Positions 27,849-36,913 of a stretch of DNA of 64,000 bases are shown piece by piece. Both the position numbers and the translations under genes were made by a program. Under the pieces are notes generated by a model, which saw only the letters and a program-made list of their open reading frames with translations, did no database searches and was not told the DNA's origin. Source of the stretch: Vulcanisaeta sp. JCM 14467 (GTDB taxonomy: Archaea; Thermoproteota; Thermoprotei; Thermoproteales; Thermocladiaceae); NCBI RefSeq assembly GCF_001316245.1, contig NZ_BBDM01000001.1, forward strand, positions 124,001-188,000, in the 5' to 3' direction. How positions within the stretch are numbered: the first letter of the stretch is position 1; the number at the start of each line of letters is the position of its first letter.

Positions 27849-27866
27849 CTTAGTTTAAAAACTAAG
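27849..27866. terminator. 18-bp palindrome between two pilus operons
   Basis: CTTAGTTT-AA-AAACTAAG forms an 8-bp inverted repeat in the 192-base AT-rich gap after the TadC-like gene (ending at 27909) and before the pilin-like operon. T-rich minus-strand sequence is near. It may end the upstream transcript or be an operator of the pilin promoter. Confidence 0.4.
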
Positions 27867-27908
27867 TAGAAATGTGTATGTTCTAGGTAGTTTGGGCTTT
27901 GGGCTTAA

Positions 27909-28739
27909 TCACTCTATTGAGGATATTGTTGCATCTATTAGTAGGTACATTACGTAACCCATCACCGGTGAGTATACCATTGTTGTTATTAGGAGGACTA
28001 GGGTTGGGTCGAGGGCTATGGGTCCTAGGTATATAGGGCCTAGTGGTGTTATTGTGACTATGATGAGGACTAGGAGTATTGGTAGGAGTAGCGCCACGAC
28101 CAGGTACATCTCCATGAATAAACTGAGTACCTGGGTGGTGCTTCTCAACTTATTATACTTATTCCTAATTAGGTATTCGAGCTTAAGCATTAGTATGTCG
28201 GCTAGGTTAGCACTAACTAGGTAGGTCTCTGCGATTAGTCCGAATACCTCACTATACGTCCTTGATGGGACACGGTTGAGGCTTAACCTCAATGCCGTGA
28301 GTACGTCCATGCCGCCCTCCCTCACATCCCTAAGTATTAACTTAAACTCCCTGGCTATGTACGGGTCCCTCTCAATGCTCGCTAAAGTACTTATTAACTC
28401 CTCAAGAGTAACACCACTCGCCACCAGGGGTATCATCATCATCAACGTATTAGCCAGGCGCTTCTCAAAGTGACTAGCCCTTACGTAAACCTTGGCATTA
28501 ATGTACATCAACACGGATAGGTAGTCAATGAGTAATACAATAATCATGATGAGTAGGATACTCCTCATGACCATTATTGGCACCAATGCATAGGCCAGGG
28601 TTAATATTGCAGCTATGAATGGTACATACGTGACTAATAAGGTTACGAAGTCCCTGTTGAAGTCATAACCACTGAGCATGTAGAGCCTATTAACGTAGTC
28701 ATTAACCCAACGCCTATAGGCCGTCAATGGGTTAATCAA
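27909..28739 (-). CDS. Type IV pilus / type II secretion platform protein, TadC-like (first)
   Basis: This is a GspF/TadC-type inner-membrane platform protein for type IV pilus assembly. It has paired N-terminal helices (FIAAILTLAYALVPIMVMRSILL, IMIIVLLIDYLSVLMYI), a cytosolic helical domain with MMMIPLVASGVTLEELISTL and LRDVREGGMDVLTALRLSL, and two C-terminal helices. At 276 residues it is a normal single T2SSF unit. It overlaps the ATPase gene by 4 nt and is co-translated with it. Confidence 0.8.
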   Translation of the reverse strand: MINPLTAYRRWVNDYVNRLYMLSGYDFNRDFVTLLVTYVPFIAAILTLAYALVPIMVMRSILLIMIIVLLIDYLSVLMYINAKVYVRASHFEKRLANTLMMMIPLVASGVTLEELISTLASIERDPYIAREFKLILRDVREGGMDVLTALRLSLNRVPSRTYSEVFGLIAETYLVSANLADILMLKLEYLIRNKYNKLRSTTQVLSLFMEMYLVVALLLPILLVLIIVTITPLGPIYLGPIALDPTLVLLITTMVYSPVMGYVMYLLIDATISSIE

Positions 28740-30195
28740 GGCAGTTCACCGCTGACTACGGCCCTATACGTCCTCTCAGGGTCAATGTAGTAATTCCTCG
28801 TGACCCTAAAGACGGCCTCCGGAGACCTAAATCCATACCTAGCCATGGCTTTCATGATCTCACCCCTCCTCTTAAGCTCGGTATCCACTTCCTCCTGCGA
28901 TACCCTACCCATCCTGATTAAGTCAGCTATTAAAGCGCTGTCGCCCAACTTAACGATAGCATCCTTATCTTTATTCCACCTAAATAGTGTGTTTGTCTTT
29001 AGGCTACCCCTGGCTATGTCGAGGAGCTCAGTCACGTCGATGACACGCCTAACAATCCTACCACCCACCTTAACCCTATTAATGAGTATGAAGACGTTAA
29101 TCAATGGTATAAGGGCCGGCGGCACATTCATCGGCTTAGCATCAACCTCCTCACGGCAGCATTCAGGGAACTGGCGTGTATCGTGGTTAAGCCATTATGA
29201 CCACTGGCCAGTCCCTGGAAGAAAACATAAGCCTCCTCACCCCTAAGCTCACCAATGACTAGGTAGTCAGGCCTTATCCTCATCGAGACTTTGACCAAGT
29301 CGTAAGCCGTAACATTCTGCACGCCAGGCGTCTCGGACTCCCTAGTGACCAGTGGGACCCACTGCTCATGCGGTAGATTAATCTCCCTAGTATCCTCAAT
29401 GGTCACAATCCTAGCCTCGGGTCTTATTAGGAATAGTAATGCATTAAGCAATGTTGTTTTACCTGCGCCAGTCGGCCCAATAATCACCATGTTAATCCCA
29501 TTCTCAAGCATGAACCATAGAGTCGCAGCCACCTCAGCATTGATTACACCATCAATTATTAAATCAATGACGGTTATGGGGTTAGCCCTAAACTTCCTAA
29601 TGGTGATTATTGGACCATATGGCGATACATCCCTAAGACCAAGCTCAACCCTAAGGCCCTCAGGCAGTAATCCCTCGAGTATTGGGTATGCCGAGCTAAC
29701 GTTCTTACCAATCCTCTGACTAATCTTCACAATGAGACTACCCAACTCGTCATGACTAAGGATGATGTTGGTCCTAAGGTGCTCATACCTGCTGTGCCAT
29801 ACGTAGACCGGTTTATTGGGTCCGTTGACGTTGACGTCCTCGATATAGTCATCCCTGATTAATGGGTCAATCTTACCATAACCCACCGTATCCCGTAGCA
29901 AGTAATACATTACTCCTTTCAACTCATCATCACTTAACCTAATCCTCAATCTACTCATCACCTCATTAATTAATGACCTTAGGTAACCCTCAACATCATT
30001 GCCCTCAGGTAGTTTATTACTCATCCTTAGTACTTCCCTCGACTTCGTAAGCACCTTACCCGCATTATCACTGAGTATTGGCTCAATCACGTTGTACAGG
30101 TAAAGCCCGGTTTTTCTATCCCTAACAATAACTACACCAACCAATCCCTTAATGACCTCGTACTCATCAATTAACTCAACCTCTTCCTTAAACAC
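28736..30195 (-). CDS. Type IV pilus assembly / secretion ATPase, GspE-TadA-VirB11 family (one frame break)
   Basis: This hexameric ATPase powers pilin polymerisation. Motifs: YGKIDPLIRDDYIEDVNVNG N-domain, Walker A IIGPTGAGKTTLLNAL, Asp box IVTIEDTREINLPH, Walker B PDYLVIGELRGEEAYVFF and His box GHNGLTTIHASS. A missing base near 29130 cuts the frame after AVRRLM. The next frame continues DAKPMNVPPALIPLINVFI and the C-domain to 28736, so total length is about 486 residues, as expected. The GTG start at 30195 is about 29 nt below a TATAAAT box. It is divergent from the second TadC gene. Confidence 0.88.
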
Positions 30196-30198
30196 CAA

Positions 30199-30290
30199 GT
30201 ATTATTTTAATTCATCAGGTTATAAATTTTTAATTTTAAAGGTTTAGACTTATAACTTTGTTGAGATTTAACCCAGGCAGTGCGGTTAGT
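30199..30290. promoter_or_regulatory. Divergent promoter of the type IV pilus locus
   Basis: This AT-rich gap holds GGTTATAAAT on the minus-strand side (core 30221-30227, 29 nt from GTG 30195) and CTTATAAC near 30248-30255 for the plus strand. One region would thus coordinate the ATPase-TadC operon and the TadC-pilin operon. Confidence 0.6.
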
Positions 30291-31199
30291 ATGCAGAGAA
30301 GGACGGAGCTGCAGTTGGTGACAATGGTGGCTGTGGCGATCACGATTACGACACCATACATGATACTACCGAGAACCACCGTGCAGGTGAGCATTGGCAG
30401 GTTAGTGCTTAATATACCAATACCCTACAGCATATTGGGAGCCACATTAACCGCGATAGCCATAGCCCTGGAACTACTACCACTGGCAATCACGGAGTAC
30501 AGGCTGTGGAGGATTAATAATGAGATACTCATGGAAACGCCCACAATAATTAGGATACTTAGGGATGGCCTAAGCTCGGGTCAATCCCTCAGCAATGTTG
30601 CGGAGATGCTAGCAAGGGTTGGTGGGGGCAGGTTGAGTAGGATGTTGATTGAGTCAATCATGAAGGAGAGCATGGGCATAACAACAATTAAGGAGGACTT
30701 AACCAGGGCGTCAAGGGAGCTTGGTAATGATTACCTGGCAATGCTCGCGATGATACTCGATACGGCGATAAGGTCTGGAGCAAGGCTTCAGGAAACCCTC
30801 GACATGGCGTATAAATCCTTTGAGGACACAGTGAGTTATTACCTGGACAGGACAAACCAGGTCAAGCCATACCTGGCACTCATTTATGTGGTGATGGTGA
30901 TATACGTGGTGCTTGCCGGCGTAATAATTTACCTAATGGTACCAAGCATAAGCAAGATATCACTTAGCACATCAGTAAGTGGTATCACGACCCTAGTAAT
31001 CCCCACAATTAATGTACAACTATTCTCATCAGTCATAGTAATAGGTGGCGTAATACAATCAGTAATAGCCGGATTAATAATTGGAAGAATAGTTTATGGA
31101 AAACCCACGGTAGGCTTAATGCACGCATCCATCCTAATAATGATAATTACATTAATAAATTATGTAATGTATGTAATGACGTATCTGCATATTATATAA
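30291..31199 (+). CDS. Type IV pilus platform protein, TadC-like (second)
   Basis: This second GspF/TadC-type protein has N-terminal helices (QLVTMVAVAITITTPYMIL, YSILGATLTAIAIALELLPL), the cytosolic T2SSF domain (PTIIRILRDGLSSGQSLSNV, LTRASRELGNDYLAMLAMI, AIRSGARLQETLDMAYKSF), and C-terminal helices. I prefer ATG 30291; TTG 30258 is also in frame. It is 303 residues long and intact. It heads an operon with three pilin-like genes. Two different TadC proteins around one ATPase occur in archaeal type IV pilus systems. Confidence 0.8.
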   Translation: MQRRTELQLVTMVAVAITITTPYMILPRTTVQVSIGRLVLNIPIPYSILGATLTAIAIALELLPLAITEYRLWRINNEILMETPTIIRILRDGLSSGQSLSNVAEMLARVGGGRLSRMLIESIMKESMGITTIKEDLTRASRELGNDYLAMLAMILDTAIRSGARLQETLDMAYKSFEDTVSYYLDRTNQVKPYLALIYVVMVIYVVLAGVIIYLMVPSISKISLSTSVSGITTLVIPTINVQLFSSVIVIGGVIQSVIAGLIIGRIVYGKPTVGLMHASILIMIITLINYVMYVMTYLHII

Positions 31200-31264
31200 A
31201 GAAATTAAAGAAAATTAGTGTATTAAGAGAAAAATTTATAAGGTGGTGTGTGAATTAGAAATTG

Positions 31265-31729
31265 ATGGTGGGAAATAGAAATAAAAGAAAAAGCCTAGGT
31301 ATAGAGCCAATTGTAGCCGCCATACTACTCATAGTCATAACCGTGGTAGCCGCAGTACTACTATACATGTGGTTCAGCGGATACCTAACAGCAACAACAA
31401 CCAAGGTGAGCTCAATGGCAACACCAGAGCAATTCCAAGTAGTTGCCGCAAGCCTATCGGTATCAAAGGGGTTAGTGGCCTACGTACAGAATACGGGATC
31501 AGTAACAATAACAATAACAGGCGTTTACCTACTAAACGCAACAAACGGCAACCTAATAGGCCAAATACCAATAAGTTCAGTCTCAATAACCCCTGGGTCA
31601 ACTGAACCAGTTACAAATAGTTCAAACTTTGCGTCAGCTCTTGGTGTGAAGCCAGGTACATCGTATGAATTACTGTTCGTGACATCAAGCGGTACTAAAT
31701 ATGCTATAACCGTGGTAGCATCATCGTAG
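31265..31729 (+). CDS. Type IV pilin (class III signal peptide)
   Basis: The N-terminus KRKSLG|IEPIVAAILLIVITV followed by VAAVLLYMWFSGYL is an archaeal Pilin_N (PF07790) signal: basic residues, Gly before the cleavage site, Glu at mature position 2, then a hydrophobic polymerisation helix. A prepilin peptidase of the PibD/EppA type would cut after Gly; none is in the window. The mature domain of about 140 residues is beta-rich and Ser/Thr/Val-rich (LVAYVQNTGSVTITITGVYL). It follows the second TadC gene by 65 nt and is intact. Likely the major pilin of this locus. Confidence 0.85.
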   Translation: MVGNRNKRKSLGIEPIVAAILLIVITVVAAVLLYMWFSGYLTATTTKVSSMATPEQFQVVAASLSVSKGLVAYVQNTGSVTITITGVYLLNATNGNLIGQIPISSVSITPGSTEPVTNSSNFASALGVKPGTSYELLFVTSSGTKYAITVVASS

Positions 31730-31783
31730 TCAGGTGGGTACATTAAGCATTTTAAGTCAAAATTGCATCATAAGTGATTTTCC

Positions 31784-32233
31784 ATGACCTCCACGGGTAT
31801 TAGTGAGGTTGTTGGTGCGACGATATTACTCGTAATAGCCGTAGCCCTCAGCCTACTAATCTTCGGCTACTTCTACGGATACCTGGAATCACTCGGCTAC
31901 TCATTGGCGAATGCATTTACCCGTTCCTGTGAGTTCACTATAATGAACGTCGCCTTCAACGTGTCGGGCTCGTCAATAAGTTCCATGGGCATAGCCATTT
32001 ACGACTATGGTAATACGCAATGCGCCATATCGGGCGTATACGTACTAAATGAATCCGTGATATACCAAGTGGCATCAACGAATAATTGCATAACAAACCC
32101 AATAGTTAGGTTGAATCCGGGGCAGGTGGTGATACTCAACTACACGAGCTTAAGTATACCCTACGGCACGAATTACGACGTGAAGGTGGTCTCCTGTGAT
32201 GGGTTCACGGTTGAGAAGGAGCTTGGGCAGTAG
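31784..32233 (+). CDS. Type IV pilin-like protein (second)
   Basis: MTSTG|ISEVVGATILLVIAVALSL is a short class III signal with Gly before the cleavage site, Glu at mature position 3, and a hydrophobic helix. The mature domain contains four or more Cys residues (SCEFTIMNV, TQCAISGVYVL, NNCITNPIV, VSCDGF), so disulfides are likely, unlike the first pilin. Its 3' end overlaps the following gene by 38 nt. A minor pilin role is likely. Confidence 0.75.
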   Translation: MTSTGISEVVGATILLVIAVALSLLIFGYFYGYLESLGYSLANAFTRSCEFTIMNVAFNVSGSSISSMGIAIYDYGNTQCAISGVYVLNESVIYQVASTNNCITNPIVRLNPGQVVILNYTSLSIPYGTNYDVKVVSCDGFTVEKELGQ

Positions 32234-33611
32234 GGGCTTGGGGGAGTTGTACGTAATGGTCTTGATAATTATGATAGTGATAATCACCCTAGCCATAATC
32301 TACTCAGTACTCAATGGCTTCAGTAGGTACGTAACCGAGAAGCAACAGTCACTGGAATCCCTCATGAGCACTAAAGTTAGTACGTCCCTAATGGGCTTCA
32401 GTACCGTAGGTAATAACTACGTAATTGCCATAAAGATGAGCGGCGCCGCACCACTCAGTAATGCCAAGGTCGTGTGCACATACGACATGGGAGACACGCA
32501 GTACATGCAATACTGCAGTTACGTGGTTAATGGCGATACTACATACGTAATAGTACCAAATGCATTGGTCAATGAAGGGATAGGAAATCTTGTGATAACG
32601 ATACCCGCAGTCAACGGCTTAACACCAAGCATAAACCTCTACAGAGGACCAATAGAGGTAAGCGTAATAACGCCATCAGTGGTCTACCTGGGCTCAATAA
32701 GTACGGTACAAGCAATTGTTTTACTAACGAATAATTCCACGGGGTGGGTCAACGCCACGGTTGTGGCTAACGTAAACGGAAACACAATAATAAACAGCAC
32801 GATAATGCCGCCAGGAAGCTCAACCGCAGTGACAATACCAGTCAGTATATCGGGCGCTGGGGTAATAACGGTGCCGGTAACGGTGCTGGTGAATAACTAT
32901 ACGGAAACAGTACCCACAATGCAAATAAATGTGCAACAGCCATCACCAGGCACTGCATTATCACCTCCTACGCAATGCCAGAGCCAAAACATGGCGTTTG
33001 GATATGTGGGAAACGCTACATTAAAAGGCTTAAATGTCATTACGTACCCCCAGGTCACATTAAACCCGTACTGGGGCGTTATGGCAGTCCAGGGAAGCAT
33101 TAATGGAGCTCCCAACCCAATATATACATACGCCATTGAGGAATTCGGTTCATACAACTACTACGTAGTTATGTACTACTACGACGTCTCCTCCCTAAAG
33201 ATAAAGGTTGGCAATTACCCACATGTATCTGTTTACCTATATCCAGCGCAGTTCACAGTCAACAGCACGGTGTTCTTCATCATCATCGTTACGAACAATG
33301 GCAAGGTAATAATCGTCTATTGGTCATTAAATACGATAAATCCCAGCCCCTCAGGAAGTGGGGTTGTGAATAACCTGGATGCTGCAATACAGAGCCTATT
33401 TAATGTGAATGGAAATAACATAAACAACGTTGAGGGGGGTACAATACTCGCAGACACATGGATGAACTACGTACTCACCGTGAGTAATTACATAACGGGT
33501 AATCCGACATATCAATACGTGGGCTTCGGCATATACCTCCCAAACCCATACCAAGGCTACTATAAGTTTCAAGGTGTGGCTTATTGGGACTATATATGCA
33601 TTGGTAAGTAA
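32196..33611 (+). CDS. Large pilin-like surface protein (third, about 470 aa)
   Basis: The N-terminus SRLRRSLGSRG|LGELYVMVLI, continuing as MIVIITLAIIYSVLNGF, looks like a class III prepilin signal with a Glu near mature position 3. The rest is a very large beta-rich ectodomain with NST, NAT and NYT sequons and repeats of NVNGN-like turns. At more than 400 mature residues it is far above normal pilin size, so it may be a tip adhesin. It starts inside the preceding pilin gene (GTG 32196 or ATG 32199). No Cys-rich domain or known enzyme motif. Confidence 0.65.
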   Translation: MMGSRLRRSLGSRGLGELYVMVLIIMIVIITLAIIYSVLNGFSRYVTEKQQSLESLMSTKVSTSLMGFSTVGNNYVIAIKMSGAAPLSNAKVVCTYDMGDTQYMQYCSYVVNGDTTYVIVPNALVNEGIGNLVITIPAVNGLTPSINLYRGPIEVSVITPSVVYLGSISTVQAIVLLTNNSTGWVNATVVANVNGNTIINSTIMPPGSSTAVTIPVSISGAGVITVPVTVLVNNYTETVPTMQINVQQPSPGTALSPPTQCQSQNMAFGYVGNATLKGLNVITYPQVTLNPYWGVMAVQGSINGAPNPIYTYAIEEFGSYNYYVVMYYYDVSSLKIKVGNYPHVSVYLYPAQFTVNSTVFFIIIVTNNGKVIIVYWSLNTINPSPSGSGVVNNLDAAIQSLFNVNGNNINNVEGGTILADTWMNYVLTVSNYITGNPTYQYVGFGIYLPNPYQGYYKFQGVAYWDYICIGK

Positions 33612-33791
33612 ATGCGGTAAGTCATTATTTCATAATTATGTAAATATAAACAACTCCTTTCCTCATTAACTTTTAATGGTTTTTAGCCGGTACATGTTTA
33701 ATACTTTATACTTTGATATTAAAACCATATGCATGTGCGTACTTTTAATAAGATAGTACTAAGATTTAAAAGTGAGGAAATAGTGAATTGA

Positions 33792-34427
33792 ATGATGCCC
33801 TGGTTATTAATAAAGGTGATTAGGGACAGGCCCGGAATACTCAATGAAATAACGGCATCGCTGCTTAATCAGGGTATTAACATAAGGAACATAATCGGGA
33901 ACTCGCATGCAATAATGCTTGATATAGATGATAATGTGGGCAGCATCCATAACCTAGGCACTATTAAGGATATTGAAGTATTGGGGATCCTGAATACACC
34001 TATAATACCACTTGCGTTTTCCTGGGGACAATTCCTCTCGGCCCTCAGGACTGTGTTGGTGCAGGTTGGTGCTAGGGAGGTAGAAAGGGTTCTCTATAGG
34101 TTTGGTTATGAGTATGCCAAATCGGTGGTTACGGAAATACCCATTGGGGACCCAGCGACCACGATAAAGACCTACCTATACACGGCTACGGCATACAATA
34201 GGCTCGTGCTCAGAGACTTAAGAATATCGAGGGATGAAATCAAGGTCGAATTCATGGCGCCATTTGATGAGGAGTTGAATCTAGCCTTCACCGAAGGCTA
34301 CATACATGGGCTATTAAACACGGCGTACTCAAGACTCCACGCAATAACAATAATTAAGCAGGGCAATACATACGTAGCCACGGCCAAACCTCTGTCCTTA
34401 TCAATCCTAAACCATAACAATGTTTAG
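33792..34427 (+). CDS. ACT-domain protein with C-terminal V4R-like domain
   Basis: The first 75 residues are an ACT domain (LLIKVIRDRPGILNEITASL, LNQGINIRNIIGNSHAIMLDI), which usually binds amino acids or small ligands. The rest (VGAREVERVLYRFGYEYAKS, IKVEFMAPFDEELNLAFTEG, YIHGLLNTAYSRLHA) resembles a V4R/XylR-N ligand-binding domain. This pairing suggests a regulatory sensor rather than an enzyme. The ATG at 33792 lies about 26 nt below GATTTAAAAG. Monocistronic and intact. The V4R assignment is tentative. Confidence 0.6.
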   Translation: MMPWLLIKVIRDRPGILNEITASLLNQGINIRNIIGNSHAIMLDIDDNVGSIHNLGTIKDIEVLGILNTPIIPLAFSWGQFLSALRTVLVQVGAREVERVLYRFGYEYAKSVVTEIPIGDPATTIKTYLYTATAYNRLVLRDLRISRDEIKVEFMAPFDEELNLAFTEGYIHGLLNTAYSRLHAITIIKQGNTYVATAKPLSLSILNHNNV

Positions 34428-34707
34428 GCGCCATCCTCTTGAGATGATTTTCGTAAATTCACTAAGGAAATAACGTGCGCATCAGCGCCCCAATTTTAAT
34501 AAGACATGCGCCTGATCCTTCTCGTAACAGTAACACTTGGGTTGGCTCCCGCAGGCTAGCATGTTTACTTATTTTACGGAGTAATTAGTGCGACTAATTT
34601 AACCTCATTAAATTAATGATAGCTAAAGGCCCTGTATGACTATGCTTAAAACCATTTATGGTGAAATTTAAAGAATTTGAATTAAACACCATTTTAATTA
34701 AAAGGCT

Positions 34708-35031
34708 TCAATGCCCAATTGCTTGGTGTTCCACCTCCTTCATCCCTGCTGGCTTTATACTGAGTATTTCAATTTCATCAAATGGTTTTATCCCGTACTT
34801 CTCCCTGACCTCCTTCGGTATTGTGAACTGCCTACTAGCCGTATGCCTAGCCCTAAGTAGGAGTACTCTGTCTAGCGTAATTACATTACCATCATACCTA
34901 ATGACTATATTCGCATATCGAAGGTGTTCAATATTAAGAACCCTAACCAACATGGCAGGTAAAAGGACTTGGTTATTAATGTAAACCCTAACCCTATATG
35001 GAAGACCATCAACGGGCTTGCCTTTCGACAT
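34708..35031 (-). CDS. AbrB-family protein with two swapped-hairpin domains
   Basis: The gene begins MSKGKPVDGLPYRVRVYINN. It holds a first strand-rich AbrB-like unit (QVLLPAMLVRVLNI, ANIVIRYDGNVITLDRV) and a second clear one (ASRQFTIPKEVREKYGIKPF, DEIEILSIKP). With both lobes in one chain (107 residues) it may fold without swapping. I start at ATG 35031, about 27 nt below a CCTTTTATT box, not at the longer frame to 35109. Probably a DNA-binding regulator; no toxin gene adjoins it. Confidence 0.75.
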   Translation of the reverse strand: MSKGKPVDGLPYRVRVYINNQVLLPAMLVRVLNIEHLRYANIVIRYDGNVITLDRVLLLRARHTASRQFTIPKEVREKYGIKPFDEIEILSIKPAGMKEVEHQAIGH

Positions 35032-35216
35032 GTTAATTATTAGACTTAGACTCAAAAATAAAAGGTTTTCAGCAAAGATAATAAAAGAGAAATTGATAGA
35101 TAAAGGCAAAAATTAAGTAACGATATTCGCCCATGAGGGATAGATCTTTTATTGGTTACCTACTATTTAGGATAAATATAGATAAAGTTTAAAAGACTTT
35201 ACATAAGTAAATAACT

Positions 35217-36168
35217 ATGATGCGCTACAGAATCTATAGGGCTCTCACCGTGATATCAATACTAGCAATACTGGTAATAGTCGTCCAGGCCCACGGTGCC
35301 TATGCAGCACAGTCAATTTATACACTTCAATCATTCATCCTAACCCCCTACGAATGCAACTCCATGCCACTAAACTGCACCACAGACCTTAGGATAATCC
35401 TTGAACCATACTACGCAAATCCATTCAACGTGTCCCTAGCCGGCATGCCCAGCCTGAGTAGCCTACCCATTAACTACCCAAGCCAGCTGGTGATGGCAAT
35501 AGAACCTAATACTAGTGAGTAGGGGTACGGAGGATAAGCTCCTAATTTTCCTAGAACCTGGTGGTGCATGTACGGATTACTACACGTGTTGGTACCCAGT
35601 GCTTGGTGTTAGGACTGTACTAACAATGTCCTCAAACCCCTACAACATTTGGAACGAGCTATTCGCATACACTGGAATACTAAATAGGAGCAACCCACTG
35701 AACCCATTCAGGAATTGGACCTTCATATTCATCCCATATAACACCGGCGACGTATTCTCTGGGGACAGGGTCATGGAATACTGCGGCATTGGCATTAACG
35801 GCATGATGGACTGCGTGACTACGTACCATGACGGCTTCGTCAATGCAATAATCGCGATGAGGTGGGCAGCCACCCAGTGACCCTGGAAGCAGGTAGTCCT
35901 TGCTGGATCGAGTGCCGGCGGCTTCGGCACAGCTCTCCTCTCCTACTACGCAATATAGATATTTAATGATCCAAACCTAATAGTGATTGACGACTCAGGC
36001 CCTGACCTCGCATCCACAATCAATCCACACTCTACCCTGGAGACAGCCGAACAGAGTTGGGGCTTCCTTGAATTAATGTCTCCAAACAAAAGCGGTTTTT
36101 ATTTTTCCTTCGTTTTGAAGCAGGTCATTGTTTTCTCGCTAGAGTACCCTGGCTGGAAGAGAAATTGA
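35217..36168 (+). pseudogene. Pectin-acetylesterase/Notum-like secreted hydrolase, decayed
   Basis: The ATG at 35217, 27 nt below GTTTAAAAG, opens a secreted protein with signal ISILAILVIVVQAHGAYAA. Family blocks follow: LLIFLEPGGACTDYYTCW, FIFIPYNTGDVF, VVLAGSSAGGFGT (nucleophile Ser in GxSAGG) and VIDDSGP. The reading is broken by a frame break near 35515 and by two in-frame stops in the same frame, TGA at 35878 just before the nucleophile block and TAG shortly after SYYAI. The C-terminus with the catalytic His is missing. In-frame nonsense codons point to real decay rather than indel error alone. Confidence 0.75.
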
Positions 36169-36236
36169 GAATTATTACTGCTTCAATTGCCAAATTAGCA
36201 ATAATATCCATATTGCGGTGAGAATCCAGCACAAAG

Positions 36237-36245
36237 CTTAAAATA
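36237..36245 (+). promoter_or_regulatory. TATA box of the NuoI-like gene
   Basis: CTTAAAATA is centred about 27 nt upstream of the GTG start at 36268, predicting a leaderless transcript. Confidence 0.6.
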
Positions 36246-36267
36246 CTCCAAGGACATAATAGGCGAC

Positions 36268-36852
36268 GTGGTCATAAAAATAAAGCAACCCAGGGGAACC
36301 CTTGCCGAAGACATCGTCTATCATGCTAAGGCATTAATAACTGGGTTTAAGGAGGTCGTGGAGCCAAATAGACTAACGATACAATACCCACGGGAAATGA
36401 GGTGGGTACCCGAGAGATTTCGAGGCTGGATACTACTAGATATCAAGAAGTGCATCAGCTGCTTCCAATGCGCATGGGCGTGCCCTGTGAACGCAATACA
36501 AATGTACAGAGCACCGAATGGCAAGTTTTACCCAGGAATACGCTATACAGAATGTATCCTGTGCCACTTCTGTGTTGATGCATGTCCAGTGGGTGCGTTA
36601 ATTCCCACGCCGATTCATGACATCGCCTACGTGGATTTTGATGAGGTTAAGTTTAAGCCTGAGGATATGTCGAGACCACCTGAGTATATCTATGACGAGG
36701 CTGAGAGGGTTATTAAGTATGAGATTAGGGATGGCAAGTTACTGAAGATTGCGATGCCCAAGGACGAGATTAAGAAGAGACTCGAGGAGCTTGATAAGGT
36801 AATTGAGAGGTCGGGTGGTGCTGCCGCTGAGGCTGAGTCATCAACGGCATAG
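36268..36852 (+). CDS. nuoI: NADH-quinone oxidoreductase subunit I-like 2[4Fe-4S] ferredoxin
   Basis: This is a NuoI-type electron-transfer subunit with two [4Fe-4S] cluster motifs, CISCFQCAWACP and CILCHFCVDACP, at about residues 63-74 and 94-105. It passes electrons along the peripheral arm of complex I-like enzymes at the inner face of the membrane. The flanking N-terminal helix (KALITGFKEVVEPNRLTIQYP) and PxGALIPTP block are NuoI-like. The C-terminus is a charged extension ending GGAAAEAESSTA. The other subunits of complex I are not here, which leaves its partners open. The gene is intact with a leaderless GTG start. Confidence 0.85.
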   Translation: MVIKIKQPRGTLAEDIVYHAKALITGFKEVVEPNRLTIQYPREMRWVPERFRGWILLDIKKCISCFQCAWACPVNAIQMYRAPNGKFYPGIRYTECILCHFCVDACPVGALIPTPIHDIAYVDFDEVKFKPEDMSRPPEYIYDEAERVIKYEIRDGKLLKIAMPKDEIKKRLEELDKVIERSGGAAAEAESSTA

Positions 36853-36913
36853 CCGTTCAACCTAGTGGTTTGGGGAGTAACTGGTTTATACCTTGTTTGC
36901 ACCTATTCGCTTG

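Noticed and set aside
34507-34560. 17-codon hydrophobic frame after a TATA-like element
   Set aside because: Too short and no adjoining gene; the composition suits any hydrophobic chance frame.
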